The notes under the pieces are model-generated. The model searched no databases. It was given only the letters and a program-made list of their open reading frames with translations, and was not told the origin of the DNA. From NCBI RefSeq assembly GCF_021325795.1, contig NZ_JAHPZX010000004.1, forward strand, positions 310,001-374,000: 64,000 nt of DNA. Reading direction: 5' to 3'. The position numbers and the translations under genes are program-made. This document shows, one piece after another, positions 30,004 through 41,100 of the stretch. Origin of the DNA: Bordetella sp. LUAb4 (GTDB lineage: Bacteria; Pseudomonadota; Gammaproteobacteria; Burkholderiales; Burkholderiaceae_B). Each line of letters starts with the position of its first letter. Within the stretch, counting starts at the first letter, position 1.

Positions 30004-30737
30004 GCCTGAATAAGGAGAAGGGCGTCCCCTTGTTACCGGATCTGCCGAACCTCGACGCGGGCTTGGTGGATCTCGACATCGCCAGCCGCTTTCCCGCCGA
30101 TGGCGGCCACGCACCGCGCATCCTCTTGCTGTATGGTTCGTTGCGCGAACGTTCGTTCAGCCGTTTCGCCACGGAGGAGGCTGCCCGCCTGTTGAATGCC
30201 TTTGGGGCGGAAGCACGGATCTTCAATCCGGCCGGGCTCCCGCTGGCCGACGGTGCGCCGGAAGATCATCCCAAGGTGGCCGAACTACGCCAGCAGGTGC
30301 AATGGTCCGAAGGCATGGTCTGGTGTTCGCCCGAGCGCCATGGCGCGATGACCGGACTCATGAAAACGCAGATTGACTGGATCCCGTTGACGATGGGCGC
30401 GGTTCGGCCGACCCAGGGCAAGACACTTGCCGTGATGCAAGTCAGCGGCGGATCCCAATCCTTCAACGCGGTAAACCAAATGCGGGTGCTGGGCCGCTGG
30501 ATGCGTATGTTCACCATTCCCAACCAATCATCTGTGGCGAAGGCATTCCAGGAATTCGACGAAGCAGGGCGGATGAAACCATCGGCTTACTACGACCGGA
30601 TCGTCGACGTGATGGAAGAGTTGGTGAAATTCACTTTGTTGACGCGTGGCATGGCCCCGTACTTGGTGGACCGATACAGCGAACGGAAAGAGTCGGCTGA
30701 AGCACTGTCGAAACGCGTCAACCAGCGGGCCATCTGA
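30000..30737 (+). CDS. arsH: ArsH, NADPH-dependent FMN reductase
   Basis: A 245-residue flavodoxin-fold enzyme that oxidises trivalent organoarsenicals and confers resistance to them. Seen: the flavin phosphate loop [41 protein letters not shown] and [23 protein letters not shown] in sense. The GTG at 30000 overlaps the arsC stop, so translation is coupled. Full family length. It shares a base with the next gene (TGATG). Confidence 0.93.
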   Translation: MSLNKEKGVPLLPDLPNLDAGLVDLDIASRFPADGGHAPRILLLYGSLRERSFSRFATEEAARLLNAFGAEARIFNPAGLPLADGAPEDHPKVAELRQQVQWSEGMVWCSPERHGAMTGLMKTQIDWIPLTMGAVRPTQGKTLAVMQVSGGSQSFNAVNQMRVLGRWMRMFTIPNQSSVAKAFQEFDEAGRMKPSAYYDRIVDVMEELVKFTLLTRGMAPYLVDRYSERKESAEALSKRVNQRAI

Positions 30738-31951
30738 TGCCATTCCATAGCCGCCGCGGCGTCATCCTGGGCTTGGGCGTGAGCCAGACCCTGGCTTGGG
30801 CGTCCAGTTACTACTTGCCCGCGATGCTCGCCGCGCCGATGGCCGAAAGCCTGGGCGTCACCACGCCTACGGTATTCGCGGCGTTTTCGGTGGCGCTATT
30901 GGTATCGGCGCTGGTTGGGCCATACGCCGGGCAGGCCATCGATAAATGGGGTGGCCGCCCCGTCCTGATGGTCACGAATCTGATCTTTGCCATCGGCTTA
31001 GGGGGCTTGGCCGCCGCACACGGTCCTGTGAGTCTGTTCCTGGCCTGGGCATTACTTGGCGTAGGCATGGGCAGCGGGCTTTACGAAGCCGCGTTCGCGG
31101 CCTTGGTGCGGCTGTATGGCAAGGAGTCCCGCAATGCAATTTCCGGCATTACGCTGCTTGCCGGATTTGCGAGCACGGTTGGCTGGCCGCTATCTGCTTA
31201 TATGGAGCTGCACTGGGGATGGCGAGCCGCATGCTTGGGTTGGGCCGTACTACATCTGATCCTGGCGTTGCCACTCAACGCGCTCCTGCCACGGCCGCAA
31301 CAAGAGCGTGCGGCGGCGCCATTGCGGAAAACCGAATCCGACACCGCGACACAAGCGCAGCCCGGAGACTCGGCAACGGTCTGGCCGTCGGTGTTGTTGG
31401 CGCTGGTATTCGCCGTCACCTGGTTCACCAGCACGGCGATGGCTGCGCATCTTCCTTCAGTATTGATGGGCGCGGGGGCCACTTTGTCCGCCGCCGTCGC
31501 AGCGGGAGCTTTGGTCGGACCGGCCCAAGTCGCCGCCAGGATTGCTGAGTTCAGCCTGTTGCGCAGGACGCATCCCATGTTTTCCGCCAAACTCGCCAGC
31601 CTCGGGCACCCGGTGGGCGCTGCGATCCTGCTGGCCCTGGGCGCGCCGGCGGCATCGGCTTTCGTACTGCTACATGGCGCCGGCAATGGCATCCTGACCA
31701 TTGCCAAGGGCACCTTGCCGTTGGCGTTGTTCGGCGCGCAAGGCTACGGCATGCGACAGGGCGTATTAATGGTGCCCGCGCGAATCGCCCAGGCATCGGC
31801 GCCTTGGCTGTTTGGCGTCTGTGTAAGCCGATGGGGAGCCGGGGCATTGTGGGTGACCGCCGCGTTAGGGCTCTGCAGCTTCGCAGCGCTCGCCATGCTG
31901 AGGGTGCCTGCGAGCAAGCTGCAAGGCGTTGGCGCGAGATCGGCCCGCTGA
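30737..31951 (+). CDS. MFS transporter of the arsenic operon (ArsK-like candidate)
   Basis: A 404-residue inner-membrane protein with about 12 hydrophobic segments in two halves and a charged central loop (about residues 190-220, RPQQERAAAPLRK). The MFS motif A-like GQAIDKWGGRPVLM follows helix 2. It is coupled to arsH (TGATG), and no arsB or acr3 is present, so it is the only visible arsenic exporter in the operon. MFS arsenite exporters of the ArsK type are known; whether this one carries arsenite or an organoarsenical is inference. Confidence 0.87.
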   Translation: MPFHSRRGVILGLGVSQTLAWASSYYLPAMLAAPMAESLGVTTPTVFAAFSVALLVSALVGPYAGQAIDKWGGRPVLMVTNLIFAIGLGGLAAAHGPVSLFLAWALLGVGMGSGLYEAAFAALVRLYGKESRNAISGITLLAGFASTVGWPLSAYMELHWGWRAACLGWAVLHLILALPLNALLPRPQQERAAAPLRKTESDTATQAQPGDSATVWPSVLLALVFAVTWFTSTAMAAHLPSVLMGAGATLSAAVAAGALVGPAQVAARIAEFSLLRRTHPMFSAKLASLGHPVGAAILLALGAPAASAFVLLHGAGNGILTIAKGTLPLALFGAQGYGMRQGVLMVPARIAQASAPWLFGVCVSRWGAGALWVTAALGLCSFAALAMLRVPASKLQGVGARSAR

Positions 31952-32005
31952 CTTTGAGAAAATGCGTGCGTTCTGCGCGTGATGTGTCTGGTTGGTAGGC
32001 CCTGG

Positions 32006-32060
32006 CCTTATTAAAGGTTAGAGGCTTTATCCTTTAATAACGACTGCCTTATTAAAGGAT
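32006..32060. repeat. Three TTATTAAAGG iterons
   Basis: TTATTAAAGG occurs at 32008-32017 (forward), 32031-32040 (reverse complement) and 32049-32058 (forward), with shared flanks (CC before, TA after). The first two form a hairpin with a 13-base loop. The spacing suggests an operator for an autoregulated protein. Confidence 0.75.
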
Positions 32061-32227
32061 AGCTGCCCATGCGCAAGAACGAACTCCACCCAAATTGAAG
32101 GCTAGCTGCATTCCAGTCCCGGATCATTCCGGTCTTATATGATCGACGCGAATCGCGCCCACGCCGATAGATCAACCCGAGATGGAGCTTGGATGGCACT
32201 GACGCCCCTCGGAACCAACAAAAGCCG

Positions 32228-32243
32228 CATAATGTATATTATG
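32228..32243. promoter_or_regulatory. CATAAT-GTAT-ATTATG palindrome
   Basis: A 6-bp inverted repeat around GTAT in AT-rich surroundings, followed by a frame from the ATG at 32258 that decays after about 10 residues (MKMVVEQEIR). It resembles toxin-antitoxin operators; no intact gene follows it directly. Confidence 0.35.
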
Positions 32244-32433
32244 TAAAGTTTGATATTATGAAGATGGTGGTTGAACAGGAAATTCGGCCTCCCAAGAGAC
32301 GTCAGCGCAGGCGAACCCACCAGATGGCGCCGAACTCTCCTCCTTGCTGGGACGCGTTTGTCACGCCTTGCCGCCTCTAGCGAGCGCACTGGCGTACAAT
32401 TGCTCTACCAATCGCACCCAACGGGGAGCAGCC

Positions 32434-32646
32434 ATGCAATCCACCCGATACATCCGTTTTGTCGAACCCAAGGATGGCCCTGCGCAGACCATTATGGGCG
32501 TCGACGAAGAGGCGATTCGCCTTCGCTTCGGCAAGCAGTTGTCGGAGATTATCGCCGACCACGGCCTTCCCGCTACGGAGATGGCCGTGCCCGCCGATGG
32601 TACCGAGCATCGTCAGCGGATTAGAGCCGCAGGCGGCGGTCGCTAA
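32434..32646 (+). CDS. Small protein upstream of zeta-like toxin (candidate antitoxin)
   Basis: 70 residues, not recognised. It begins MQSTRYIRFVEPKDGPAQTI and contains GVDEEAIRLRFGKQLSEIIADHGLPATEM, a probable helix, ending in a basic Gly-rich tail. A GGGGAGC ribosome site seven bases before the ATG and normal codon phase support it as a gene. It is followed by a hairpin terminator and then the zeta-toxin-like kinase on the same strand. By position it could be the antitoxin or a regulator, but it has no resemblance to the epsilon antitoxin that I can see. Confidence 0.65.
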   Translation: MQSTRYIRFVEPKDGPAQTIMGVDEEAIRLRFGKQLSEIIADHGLPATEMAVPADGTEHRQRIRAAGGGR

Positions 32647-32662
32647 AAACTTCTCGAATCCG

Positions 32663-32688
32663 AAAAAGGGCCTGCGGGCCCTTTTTTT
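32663..32688 (+). terminator. Intrinsic terminator between the small gene and the zeta-like toxin
   Basis: AAAAAGGGCC (32663-32672), loop TGCG, then GGCCCTTTTT (32677-32686) continuing in T: a classical rho-independent terminator. It would end most transcripts before the kinase gene, limiting toxin expression. Confidence 0.85.
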
Positions 32689-32713
32689 ATTTTCCGCAAC
32701 CAGTGGATAGAAG

Positions 32714-33682
32714 GTGAACGCATTGCGAGTCGTGATCATGGCCGGACCCAATGGATCTGGCAAGACTTCGGTGATTGGGGCGCTCCAAGACGAGCACCCT
32801 GCCCGACGCCAGGAATCGCTCCTACCCGACCTGATCATCAATCCCGATATCGTCAGAAAGCTGCCTGAGACGCTTGAACTTGCCCGTACCGATGGATCAC
32901 ATCCCGACCGGGCTGCGCAGCGAGTCGCATATCTTCACCGGCAACGGGCGATGGAAACTCAGCAGCCATTCGCGTTCGAAACTGTGATGAGTCACCCTAG
33001 CAAGCTAGCTGAGCTGGCTGAGCTTCGTGCCGCAGGTTATTCAGTACAGCTTATCTTCGTTACGACAAAACACCCCGACATCAATGTGCGACGAGTGGCA
33101 TACCGCGTCCGATCAAATACAACTACCGGCCACGATGTGCCGGAGAACAAGACGCGCGAGCGATACGAACGCACAATGGCGTTATTGCCTGCCGCGATCG
33201 AACATGCCAATGAATCGAGGCTCTACGACAACTCGTATGACGGCCAGCTCTATACGCGGCAAGCAAGCATCGCGCAGGAAGACGCTGATGATGTCGCTGG
33301 AACCCGACAGTTCCGTATCGTATTGACCGCGACTCCAGAAAATTGGGTACGTGATGCCATTAATGCCCTGCAACTACGCCAAGTCGAACGTGATCAATAC
33401 CGCGCCTACGCAACCGGACATGGCCTTTACATACAACCGGCCGACACGGTTCATGGGATCTATCAGGGATTAAGCGTTGATCTCGGGTCGTCGAATTTCT
33501 TTGGCATAGTAGCGGAAAATGGTGGCCGCCCTACTTTGACTCTTCACGATTTTTTAAGCTTCACGACGCAGCAAAGCAACACCCTGAGGGATCTGCTCAA
33601 TGCCGGCGATCTAAGCATCGCCTACTCCAAAAACAACGAACCGAAAATCGGACTTCGCCGTCGCGCATCGGCGCAGGGATGA
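32714..33682 (+). CDS. Zeta-toxin-like P-loop kinase with extra C-terminal domain
   Basis: 322 residues. The N-terminal 200 residues match zeta-toxin-like kinases: Walker A GPNGSGKTS (11-19), INPDIVRKLPE, the FAFETVMSH helix, RVRSNTTTGHDVPENKTRERYERTM in sense, and ESRLYDNS. Zeta toxins phosphorylate UDP-N-acetylglucosamine; this distant subgroup is often annotated only as zeta toxin family, so the substrate is not certain. Residues about 205-322 form a separate domain with YRAYATGHG and HGIYQGLSVDLG, function unknown. The GTG at 32714 is chosen because it retains the beta strand before the P-loop; an ATG at 32738 is possible. The gene is more AT-rich than its neighbours, suggesting transfer. 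Confidence 0.82.
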   Translation: MNALRVVIMAGPNGSGKTSVIGALQDEHPARRQESLLPDLIINPDIVRKLPETLELARTDGSHPDRAAQRVAYLHRQRAMETQQPFAFETVMSHPSKLAELAELRAAGYSVQLIFVTTKHPDINVRRVAYRVRSNTTTGHDVPENKTRERYERTMALLPAAIEHANESRLYDNSYDGQLYTRQASIAQEDADDVAGTRQFRIVLTATPENWVRDAINALQLRQVERDQYRAYATGHGLYIQPADTVHGIYQGLSVDLGSSNFFGIVAENGGRPTLTLHDFLSFTTQQSNTLRDLLNAGDLSIAYSKNNEPKIGLRRRASAQG

Positions 33683-33698
33683 ATGGCCAAACAGGCAA

Positions 33699-33726
33699 GG
33701 CCGCCGGACCTGATGGCGCGGCGGCC
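33699..33726. terminator. Weak hairpin between convergent genes
   Basis: GGCCGCC (33699-33705) and GGCGGCC (33720-33726) lie between the convergent zeta-like and aldolase genes. There is no T-tract, so it is only a candidate terminator. Confidence 0.4.
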
Positions 33727-33733
33727 CTGTCGA

Positions 33734-34621
33734 TCAGGCGATCGAAGCCCGATAGATGCCTTCGATTGCCGTATCCAGCGCGCCGTTGAACGACTCGTCG
33801 GACTGCTTTGCACTCAGGCCTTCCGTCAGTGCGCGGCTGAAGCTGGCGATGACGCCCGGGTTGCGCGACAGGCGGGCGTTGGCTTCTTCCCGGTCGTAGC
33901 CGCCGGACAGCGCCACGACGCGCAGGACACGCGGATGATCGACCAACTCCTTGTAGTACCCGTCCACGCTGGGCAGCGTCAGCTTGAGCATCACTTGCAC
34001 GTCGCTGGGCAGTGCGTCCAGGCGCTTCAGGAAGCCCTCTTTGAGCAGCTGTTCGGCTTGTTCCTTGTCCGCCGCCTTGATGGAAACTTCCGGTTCGAGT
34101 ATGGGCATCAGGCCCGCCGAGAAGATCTGGCGGCCGATCTCGAATTGCTGGTCGAGCACCGCGGCTATGCCCTTCTGGTTCGCGCCGTTCACCACCGACC
34201 GCATCTTCGTGCCGAAGATGTTCTTAGTCACCGCCCGCTTGAGCAGCGCGTCCAGGCCGGCTATCGGCTTCATCAATTGCACGCCGTCGGCCTCGTCGGC
34301 CAAGCCCTTGTCGACCTTCAGGAACGGCACGACCTGCTTGCGCTGCCACAGATAGTCGGCCGCATCCAGGCCGTCGAACTGGCGGTCCATCGTCTGCTCG
34401 AACAAGATGGCGCCCAGTACGCGGCGGCCGTCGAAGGCCGGACTGGTCACGATGCGCGTACGCATGGCGTGCACCAAGTCGAACATCTCGGCTTCACCGC
34501 TGTATTCCGACTCCTCAACACCATAGAGCTTCAGCGCCTTGGGGGTACTGCCGCCACTCTGGTCCAAGGCAGCGATAAATCCTTTGCCAGCGGCAATCTT
34601 GGTAAGTTGTTCTTGATTCAT
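33734..34621 (-). CDS. Fructose-bisphosphate aldolase, class I
   Basis: A 295-residue Schiff-base aldolase that interconverts fructose-1,6-bisphosphate with dihydroxyacetone phosphate and glyceraldehyde-3-phosphate. It starts [20 protein letters not shown], with the active-site segments [28 protein letters not shown] and the probable Schiff-base lysine in VMLKLTLP, then [14 protein letters not shown]. This is the short bacterial class I type, independent of metal. It stands alone, with an intergenic gap of nearly 500 bases on its upstream side. Confidence 0.93.
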   Translation of the reverse strand: MNQEQLTKIAAGKGFIAALDQSGGSTPKALKLYGVEESEYSGEAEMFDLVHAMRTRIVTSPAFDGRRVLGAILFEQTMDRQFDGLDAADYLWQRKQVVPFLKVDKGLADEADGVQLMKPIAGLDALLKRAVTKNIFGTKMRSVVNGANQKGIAAVLDQQFEIGRQIFSAGLMPILEPEVSIKAADKEQAEQLLKEGFLKRLDALPSDVQVMLKLTLPSVDGYYKELVDHPRVLRVVALSGGYDREEANARLSRNPGVIASFSRALTEGLSAKQSDESFNGALDTAIEGIYRASIA

Positions 34622-35115
34622 TAGGAGCCTCTTCAGAAAGCGGATGTTGAACGATTCAGCCTGCCAGTTTCACACGCCGGCAGCCCGGACAGATGATGCA
34701 CAACGCCGAGCCATGCTCCGCTCGGCGTCCTGGAAAGAGCTACACCATACCGGAAAATCGTTATCTCCAGGCCCTGCTCCTGGCCGAAACGCACTAGCCT
34801 GTCCGGCCGACCGCAATCAGTACCAGATGGCGCCTTGGGCCAGCCCCAGATTGTCCCCCCTGCCCTGGGTTGAGCCGCGTTTCAATCCGCCTTGCTGATT
34901 CCTCGCCCCCTCGACGATCAACCGCCACTGCGAAACAGCTTGTCGCAATAGCTGCTCAGCGCCCGCTCTGCCCAGCCAAGCAATCGTCAGCGTGAAAAAA
35001 TGTAACCTTCCCCACCCTAAGGCGGGTTGTGCCCAGATCACCCACGCTGGCGGGACGGAGGGCATGCGCAAGGCACAAGCCAACTGGCGGGTCGACGCCC
35101 TTCCCGCCATTGAAC
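34622..35115. other. Intergenic region between autotransporter and aldolase
   Basis: About 490 bases without a gene. It must hold the aldolase promoter near its left end and the autotransporter terminator. The only clear structure is the 9-bp hairpin at 34703-34728. Confidence 0.4.
34703..34728. terminator. Hairpin upstream of the aldolase gene
   Basis: A perfect 9-bp stem, ACGCCGAGC (34703-34711) and GCTCGGCGT (34720-34728), with an 8-base loop. No strong T-tract follows on either strand, so it may be a terminator for the autotransporter transcript or a leader hairpin of the aldolase. Confidence 0.4.
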
Positions 35116-38100
35116 TTAGAAGTGATACGCAAACCGCGCCGTTGCGCTTTGGCTCAGGAAGGAGTGCGCGAAATCCGCCGTGTACCCTGCCCTGAACTCG
35201 TAGCCTCCCGCCCTGAAGAATTGCAAGCCCAGGTCGACCTTCCCCAGCACTTCGGGGGATTTGATGTGATCGGTGAACGTGCCCGTGCCGGCATCGGCCC
35301 CGGCGAAGCTCGATCGCACGGTACGCGTGTTGTCCGGACGCCAGCTCACGCCGAATGCCGCATAGGCGCGCATCGATGTCTTCGCATCCACCTCCGTGCG
35401 CCGGCCGAATTCGATCATGGGAGAGAACGCCACGTTGGTCTGGCTGGCGCTTCGAACGTTCAGCGCGTACGGCGACGCGCCGCCTTCCTTGAAACCGGGC
35501 GCATGCGTGTACACCACGTCCACGTCGCCATAAGGCTTGATATACCAGTCGCCGCGATTGAACTCGTACCCCGTACGCAAGCGCGTACCCGCCAGGAAGA
35601 TGTTGGAGCTGCTGCCCAGCGACGACGAATCACCGAAGAAATTGACCCGCCGGTTGTTGTCGAATGAACCCGTGGCCATCGCCAGCGAGCCGGCGAAATA
35701 CCAGGGGCCGGCCACGCGCTTGAGGGTAATCGAACCGTCATAGACGTCGCCATCACCAGACGAGCCGCCCTTCGTACGTGCATACGTCTGCCCCGCCGCA
35801 AGCGATCCGCCGACAAACCAGTTCGGCGCCACCTGGTGCTGCCCGCCCACCCGGTACGTCGTACCGGACACGTGATAGCCCGAGATATCGCTGGTCGACG
35901 ATTGGTCGGTCCAGCGCCCATTGACCTGGCCCCATACGCAATTGTCTTCACTCAACTGCACGCCGTCGCCGATGAAGACGGGGCAGCTCATCCCCGCGCC
36001 CAGGATGGTGCCGGCGGACTCGATCACCGCCATGGACTGCGCCTGCGTCGCCTTGCTCGACAGGTTATCCAGCGCCTTCCTATATGAGCGGGCATCATCG
36101 ATATGGGAAATGCCGGCGAAGGCGACGGCCAGGCCCCGATCGGTGTTGTTCCAGCCGCGGTTGTAATAGTTCGCCAGCGAAGACTGGCTGCTGTTGAGCG
36201 ATACCTTGTCCGGCGTGAAGTTCACGCGGGCCGGCGTCAGGGTGATCGTGTTGCCCGACGTCTTGGCATCCCAGTCGAACACCAGCGAGTCCCTGGCCTG
36301 CGCGGTCGTGGCGAAATTCGTCGCGGTGAATACCGGCACGGTACCCGGCAACAGCGAGACCGCGTTGGGCGCGATCAAGCCATCCACCGATGCCGTGCCG
36401 TTGACCTTGAACAGGCTGGTCCGATTATTCAAGGAGTCGATCACCGGGCTCAGGCTGCCCGTGCTGGTCTGGATGAAGCGGCCGCTCACGGTCGTCGTCA
36501 TCTTCGGATCATCGAACGCGATGGTCCCCTGGTTCAACACATCCGCGCGAGCGGACGCGCCCGGGACCCATGTTCCGCGGTTCAGCAGGCTGCCGCGCTC
36601 GCTTTGCAACATGCCGTTGCTGTCTACCGGGCCCGGGTTCCAGCTACCACCGTCGTAGTTGGTCTCCGTGGTGTCCAGCGACATCGACCCGGTGATGGTG
36701 CCCAGATTGCTTACCGCGACGCTGCCACCGCCCGTGGCATTGACCGCCAGGCCGCCAGAACCCAGTACGGTCGTGAGTACCCCGCCCTCCTGGACCTTGA
36801 GCCAACCCTGGCTGTCGTTCGAATCGCCGGCGGGCCGATCGATCCACACGCCGGCGGCGCCGCTGCCCGAGCCCCCTGTCACCGTCACGATGTTGCTGGG
36901 GGTGCCGTTGCCGATCACGACGTTCGGCGTGGCATTGACGATCTGCGCGAAACCCGTGGCCTGGGCGAAGATGCCGATGCCGTTCGTGCCGGTGGCGGAT
37001 ACCGACCCGCCCAGCAGCGTCACCGAGAAGTTGTCGCTGCCGTTGGTGGACGTGCCGCCGCAGCTCGACTTGCTGCAACCGTTTGCCAACGGCGCCCCCG
37101 CGTAGAGCGTCGAACCGTTCAGGATCAGGCCGCCGCCACCCCCCACGCTTTGGGCAAAGATGCCGATGCCGCCGGGGCCGTTGGCGCTGATGTTGGCGTA
37201 CGAATTAATGACGATCGGTCCGCCGTTGGCGCTGCTGGCGCCGTTCTGGCTGGAAAATGTTGGCTGGTATCCAGTAAACAGCCCCGGCGTCGTATTGCTG
37301 CCGTCGTTGACCCGGATAATGCCACCGCCACCGCCGACGGACTGCGCCACGAGCCCCATGCCTGCGACGCCGCTGGCATTGATGACGGAGCCTGAAGTCA
37401 GGTTCACGTAGACGCCGCCTCCTGACGCCGCCGACGTGGTGCCCAGGCTGCCCAATTGGGTGGTCGTGCCTCCCGACGCCGCCTGGTTGGCGATGATGTT
37501 GCCGCCGCCGCCACCGATGCTTTGCGCCAGGATGCCGTAGGCGCCGTAACCCGATACGCTGACGTAGAGCGGATAGTTCTGGAAGTTCTGGTTGATGTAG
37601 ACGTTTGCGCCCGAGCCGCTGGAAGCCGTGCCGCCGCCTGCCGTCAGCGCCATGCTGCCCGATACTTGCTTCGATCCGTACTCGGCCCAAACGCTGGATC
37701 CAGCGCCCGCGATACCCCCGCCGCCGCCTATGCTTTGTGCGTTGATGCCGTCGGCGAAGGTACCTGCCGTGGAAATCGTGCTGCCGAGATTACCGTCTTC
37801 CTGTATGAAGACGTTGCCTCCCGAACCGCCGCTGCCGCCGTTGCCGCCATCGGATCTCCCCAGCGAAATACGCCCTCCCAGGGCATCGGAGCCATCGGCA
37901 CCCAGACCGCCGCCACCGCCGATACTTTGCGCGACCACACCCGTGGCGCCATAGCCTACGGTTTGCACGGCGCCGCCGTCCTGCAGGTTGACCGTAACGG
38001 TTCCACCCGAGCCGCCGCTACCGCCGGCCCCGCCGACGGCGACGTTGTAGGAAGAATTGATTTCAGCCCAATCGCCGCCCTGGCTGGAAGCAATCGCGGT

Positions 38101-41100
38101 GCCGCCCTTGCCACCGCCGCCGCCGATCGATTGCGCCACGATCCCGTGCGCCCAGTCCCCAGAGCTGGCCGACTGGTTGCCCCCGGCGACAACAGGATTG
38201 CCTAGTGTCGAGATCTGCGCCGCCAACCATACCGTTACCGGTCCCCCATCGCCGCCCGCCCCGCCCGTGCCGCCGATGTTTATATTCATCGTCGAGTTTT
38301 CCTGCGGGGTCGAACCGTCGTTCAGCCAGCTTGTGACATCGCTGGTGAACTCGCGGCCCTGCATGGCCTGCAGCACCGGATTGTCGCCCGAGCCGTCCGA
38401 TGCCGACGAACCGCCTATGCCACCACCGCCGCCGATCGACTGCGCCACGACGCCGGTTGAGTCATTGCCGTGGGTCGTGATGGGGGCTGCCACGGACACG
38501 GTCACGGTCTGGCCCGAGCCGCCGTTCTTGCTGGTCTTGTTGCCCATGCTGACGTTCATGCCGGGCTTTTGCGTGGGACTGCCGTCCTGCTTGAAAGACT
38601 GCGCGACGCTGAACGAGCCCCCCTGCGACGTTCCGCCGCCACCGCCGATCGACTGGGCGATGACGCCCACGGCGGCCGAACCGTAGGTCTGGATGCCGTT
38701 GCCGGGATAGAGGTATATCGTGGTGTCGCCGCCGTTGCCGCCGGGCGAACCCTCGCTGCCCAGATTGATCGAAAGCGACGTGGTCGAGCCCGTGCCGAAG
38801 TTCTGCGTGTTGCCGGAACCCGTGCCCGCATCGCCACCGCCGCCGCCGATGGATTGCGCCTTGATGCCGGTCGCATAGTCGCCATAGGTCGTGATGGACG
38901 TTGGCGGAGCCCCAGTGCCATCCGACCAGAAGCCCCCCCACTGGTCGGTCCCGCCGCCCATGACAACCTGCACCGCCCCACCCGCGCCGGCACTGCCGCC
39001 GTTGCCAGATACGGTGGCCGTCAAACTGACGCCGGGCGCCAGACCGGTGGGCGCCGAATCCGAGGTATAGCCGACGGCCGCGGACATGGCCGAAGAGTCG
39101 CCGCCGTTGCCGCCGCCCCCGCCGATGCTCTGTACGATGGCGCCGCTGGCGCCGTTGCCCGCCGTGACGATCTTGGCGCCGTTGGACATCGCGAACATGG
39201 CAACCCCACCGTTACCGCCGCCACCGCCCTTGCCACCTACCGCCATCGACTCCTGCAGCGACAATTGGCTGCCGTCGGGTTCGATAGGCGTGGCGACGGC
39301 GATCGCTTGCGCACTGGCGGCTCCGCCATGGCCACCGCCGCCACCGATGCTCTGGACGACAACGCCATGGCTATCCACCGGTTGCACGTTACAGGCGCCA
39401 TTCGAGGTGCCGGGGCAGATTCCCGTCGCGGCCGATGATCCGTTGATCAGGCTCGCGCTCTGCCCTGTGGAGATCGAGCCGCCCGTCATATTGATGCCGA
39501 CTATGCCGCCGTAGCTCGGCGCGCTGCCGCCGGTTCCGCCGACGGCAAGAGAGACCGCGAATGCCGGGCCGACCGACGTGCTCGTGGCTGATCCGCCCGT
39601 GCCGCCCCCGCCCCCTATGGATTGGGCAACCAGGCCGACGGATTTATTGCCTGACGTCGTTATGTTCGCGCCGTTGGTGTTGATGGTGACCGCGCCGCCG
39701 ATGCCCGCAGCGCCGCCCGAGCCACCGATCGCTTCCGTCACGGTGATGCCGGTGGCCACGGCATTGCCGCCATTGCCGCCACCACCGCCGATGGACTGGA
39801 ACACGACGCCGTGGGCGATATCGCCCACGGTCTTGACGTTGGTGCCGCTGTTCAGGTTGGCGGTGATCACGCCGCCATTTGCCGAGTTGCCGCCGGTGCC
39901 GCCGATGGCGACCGAGATGGCGGACGCGCCGCCGCCGTCGCCGCCACCACCGCCGATCGATTGACCCAGCACGCCGATGCCGCCGGCCGCGGTCGTCGTC
40001 ACGGCGCCGCTGTTGGTGAAGTTGATGGCACCGCCGTCGCTGCCGTTGCCGCCATTGCCGCCCACGGCGGAGATGATGCCGGAGCCCGAGCCGCCCGCGC
40101 CCCCGCCGCCGCCGATCGACTGCAACAGAATGCCTTGCGCGCTATCGCCGGCGGTGCTGATGGCCCCGCGGTTCGTCACGTTGATCGTGCCCGCCGCGCC
40201 CCCGGCCGCGCCGCTGCCGCCGCCCGAATGGCCAAGCTTCCAGCTGTCTCCCCCCGTACCGCCGGCCCCGGCCAAGGCCTGCACCAGCATGCCCCGCGAA
40301 GTCGGACCCGCGGTCGAGATCTTGGCGCCGTTATTGATGGTTATCGTACCCACGTTGCCGCCAACGCCAGCGTTGCCGGCGTCGCCGCCGAAGCCACCGT
40401 TATTGCCATTGTTATCGCCGCCCGCGGCACTCAGGCTTTGCGCGAATATGCCCATGGAATCGGTGCCATAGGTCGTCGTGATGCTGGATGCGCTGTCCGT
40501 CGTGATGGTGATGTTGCCCGAGTTGCCGCCGTTGCCGCCACCACCGCCATAGGCCTTGCCGGTTCCCGCGTCCGCGTAGCCGCCCTGGCCGCCTATGCCG
40601 CCTTCCGAACGCGCGACGATGCCCGGCGAGTTCGAATGATTCGTGGTGATAATGGTTTGCATCAGGGATACGCTGATGTCTCCGCCCGCACCGCCCGCGC
40701 CGCCCTGGCCGCCATGGGCGTTGCCGGCGGCTGAGGTGTCGCCCTCGCCGCCGTAGGCGCCCGCGCCGCCCAGGCTCGATGCATAGATGCCAGGCGAACT
40801 GGGGGCGTCCGTGGTCAGACCGACGTAATTGCCGCTATTACCCTGAACCGTGATGGTGATGGGGCCCGCGTTGCCGCCCGACCCGCCATCGCCACCATGC
40901 GAAGCGGAGGCACCCTTGTCGTGGCTGTATCCCCCATACCCACCCGCCCCGCCGATTTGCGTGGCCGCGATGGCGGGCGAGAAACCTGCCCCGTAGGATT
41001 GCGTGGATATCGAAGCGTAGCGGTTCTGGGCATTGAAGCTGATGACTGCTCCGCTCGTGCTCCCGCCGTTGCCGCCGTTCTGCGAAGGATTGCTGTCGCC

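Larger units (their letters stand above)
31952..32433. other. AT-richer intergenic region with iterons and a palindrome
   Basis: About 480 bases, visibly less GC-rich than its neighbours. It holds three TTATTAAAGG iterons (32008-32058), a nine-codon open frame MRKNELHPN right after them (32069) and an ATAAT palindrome at 32228. No full gene is credible; it looks like the scar of a lost gene or a mobile islet edge. Confidence 0.5.

Noticed and set aside
30737-31951. Calling the MFS transporter arsB or acr3
   Set aside because: It has MFS motif A-like GQAIDKWGGRP and about 12 helices in two halves; no ArsB or Acr3 family features were seen.
33310-33682. KfrB-like domain at the C-terminus of the zeta-like kinase
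   Set aside because: The resemblance is only a short G-x-Y-x-G type pattern; not enough to name the domain without a profile search.
37000-40600. CRISPR-like regular repeats
   Set aside because: The regular GC-rich repeats encode QSIGGGGG rungs of a protein; spacing varies and there are no spacers or cas genes.
36103-40734. Several plus-strand open frames of 200-430 codons inside the giant autotransporter gene
   Set aside because: They are antisense shadows of the Gly-rich repeats; proline/alanine-rich, without ribosome sites or known domains.
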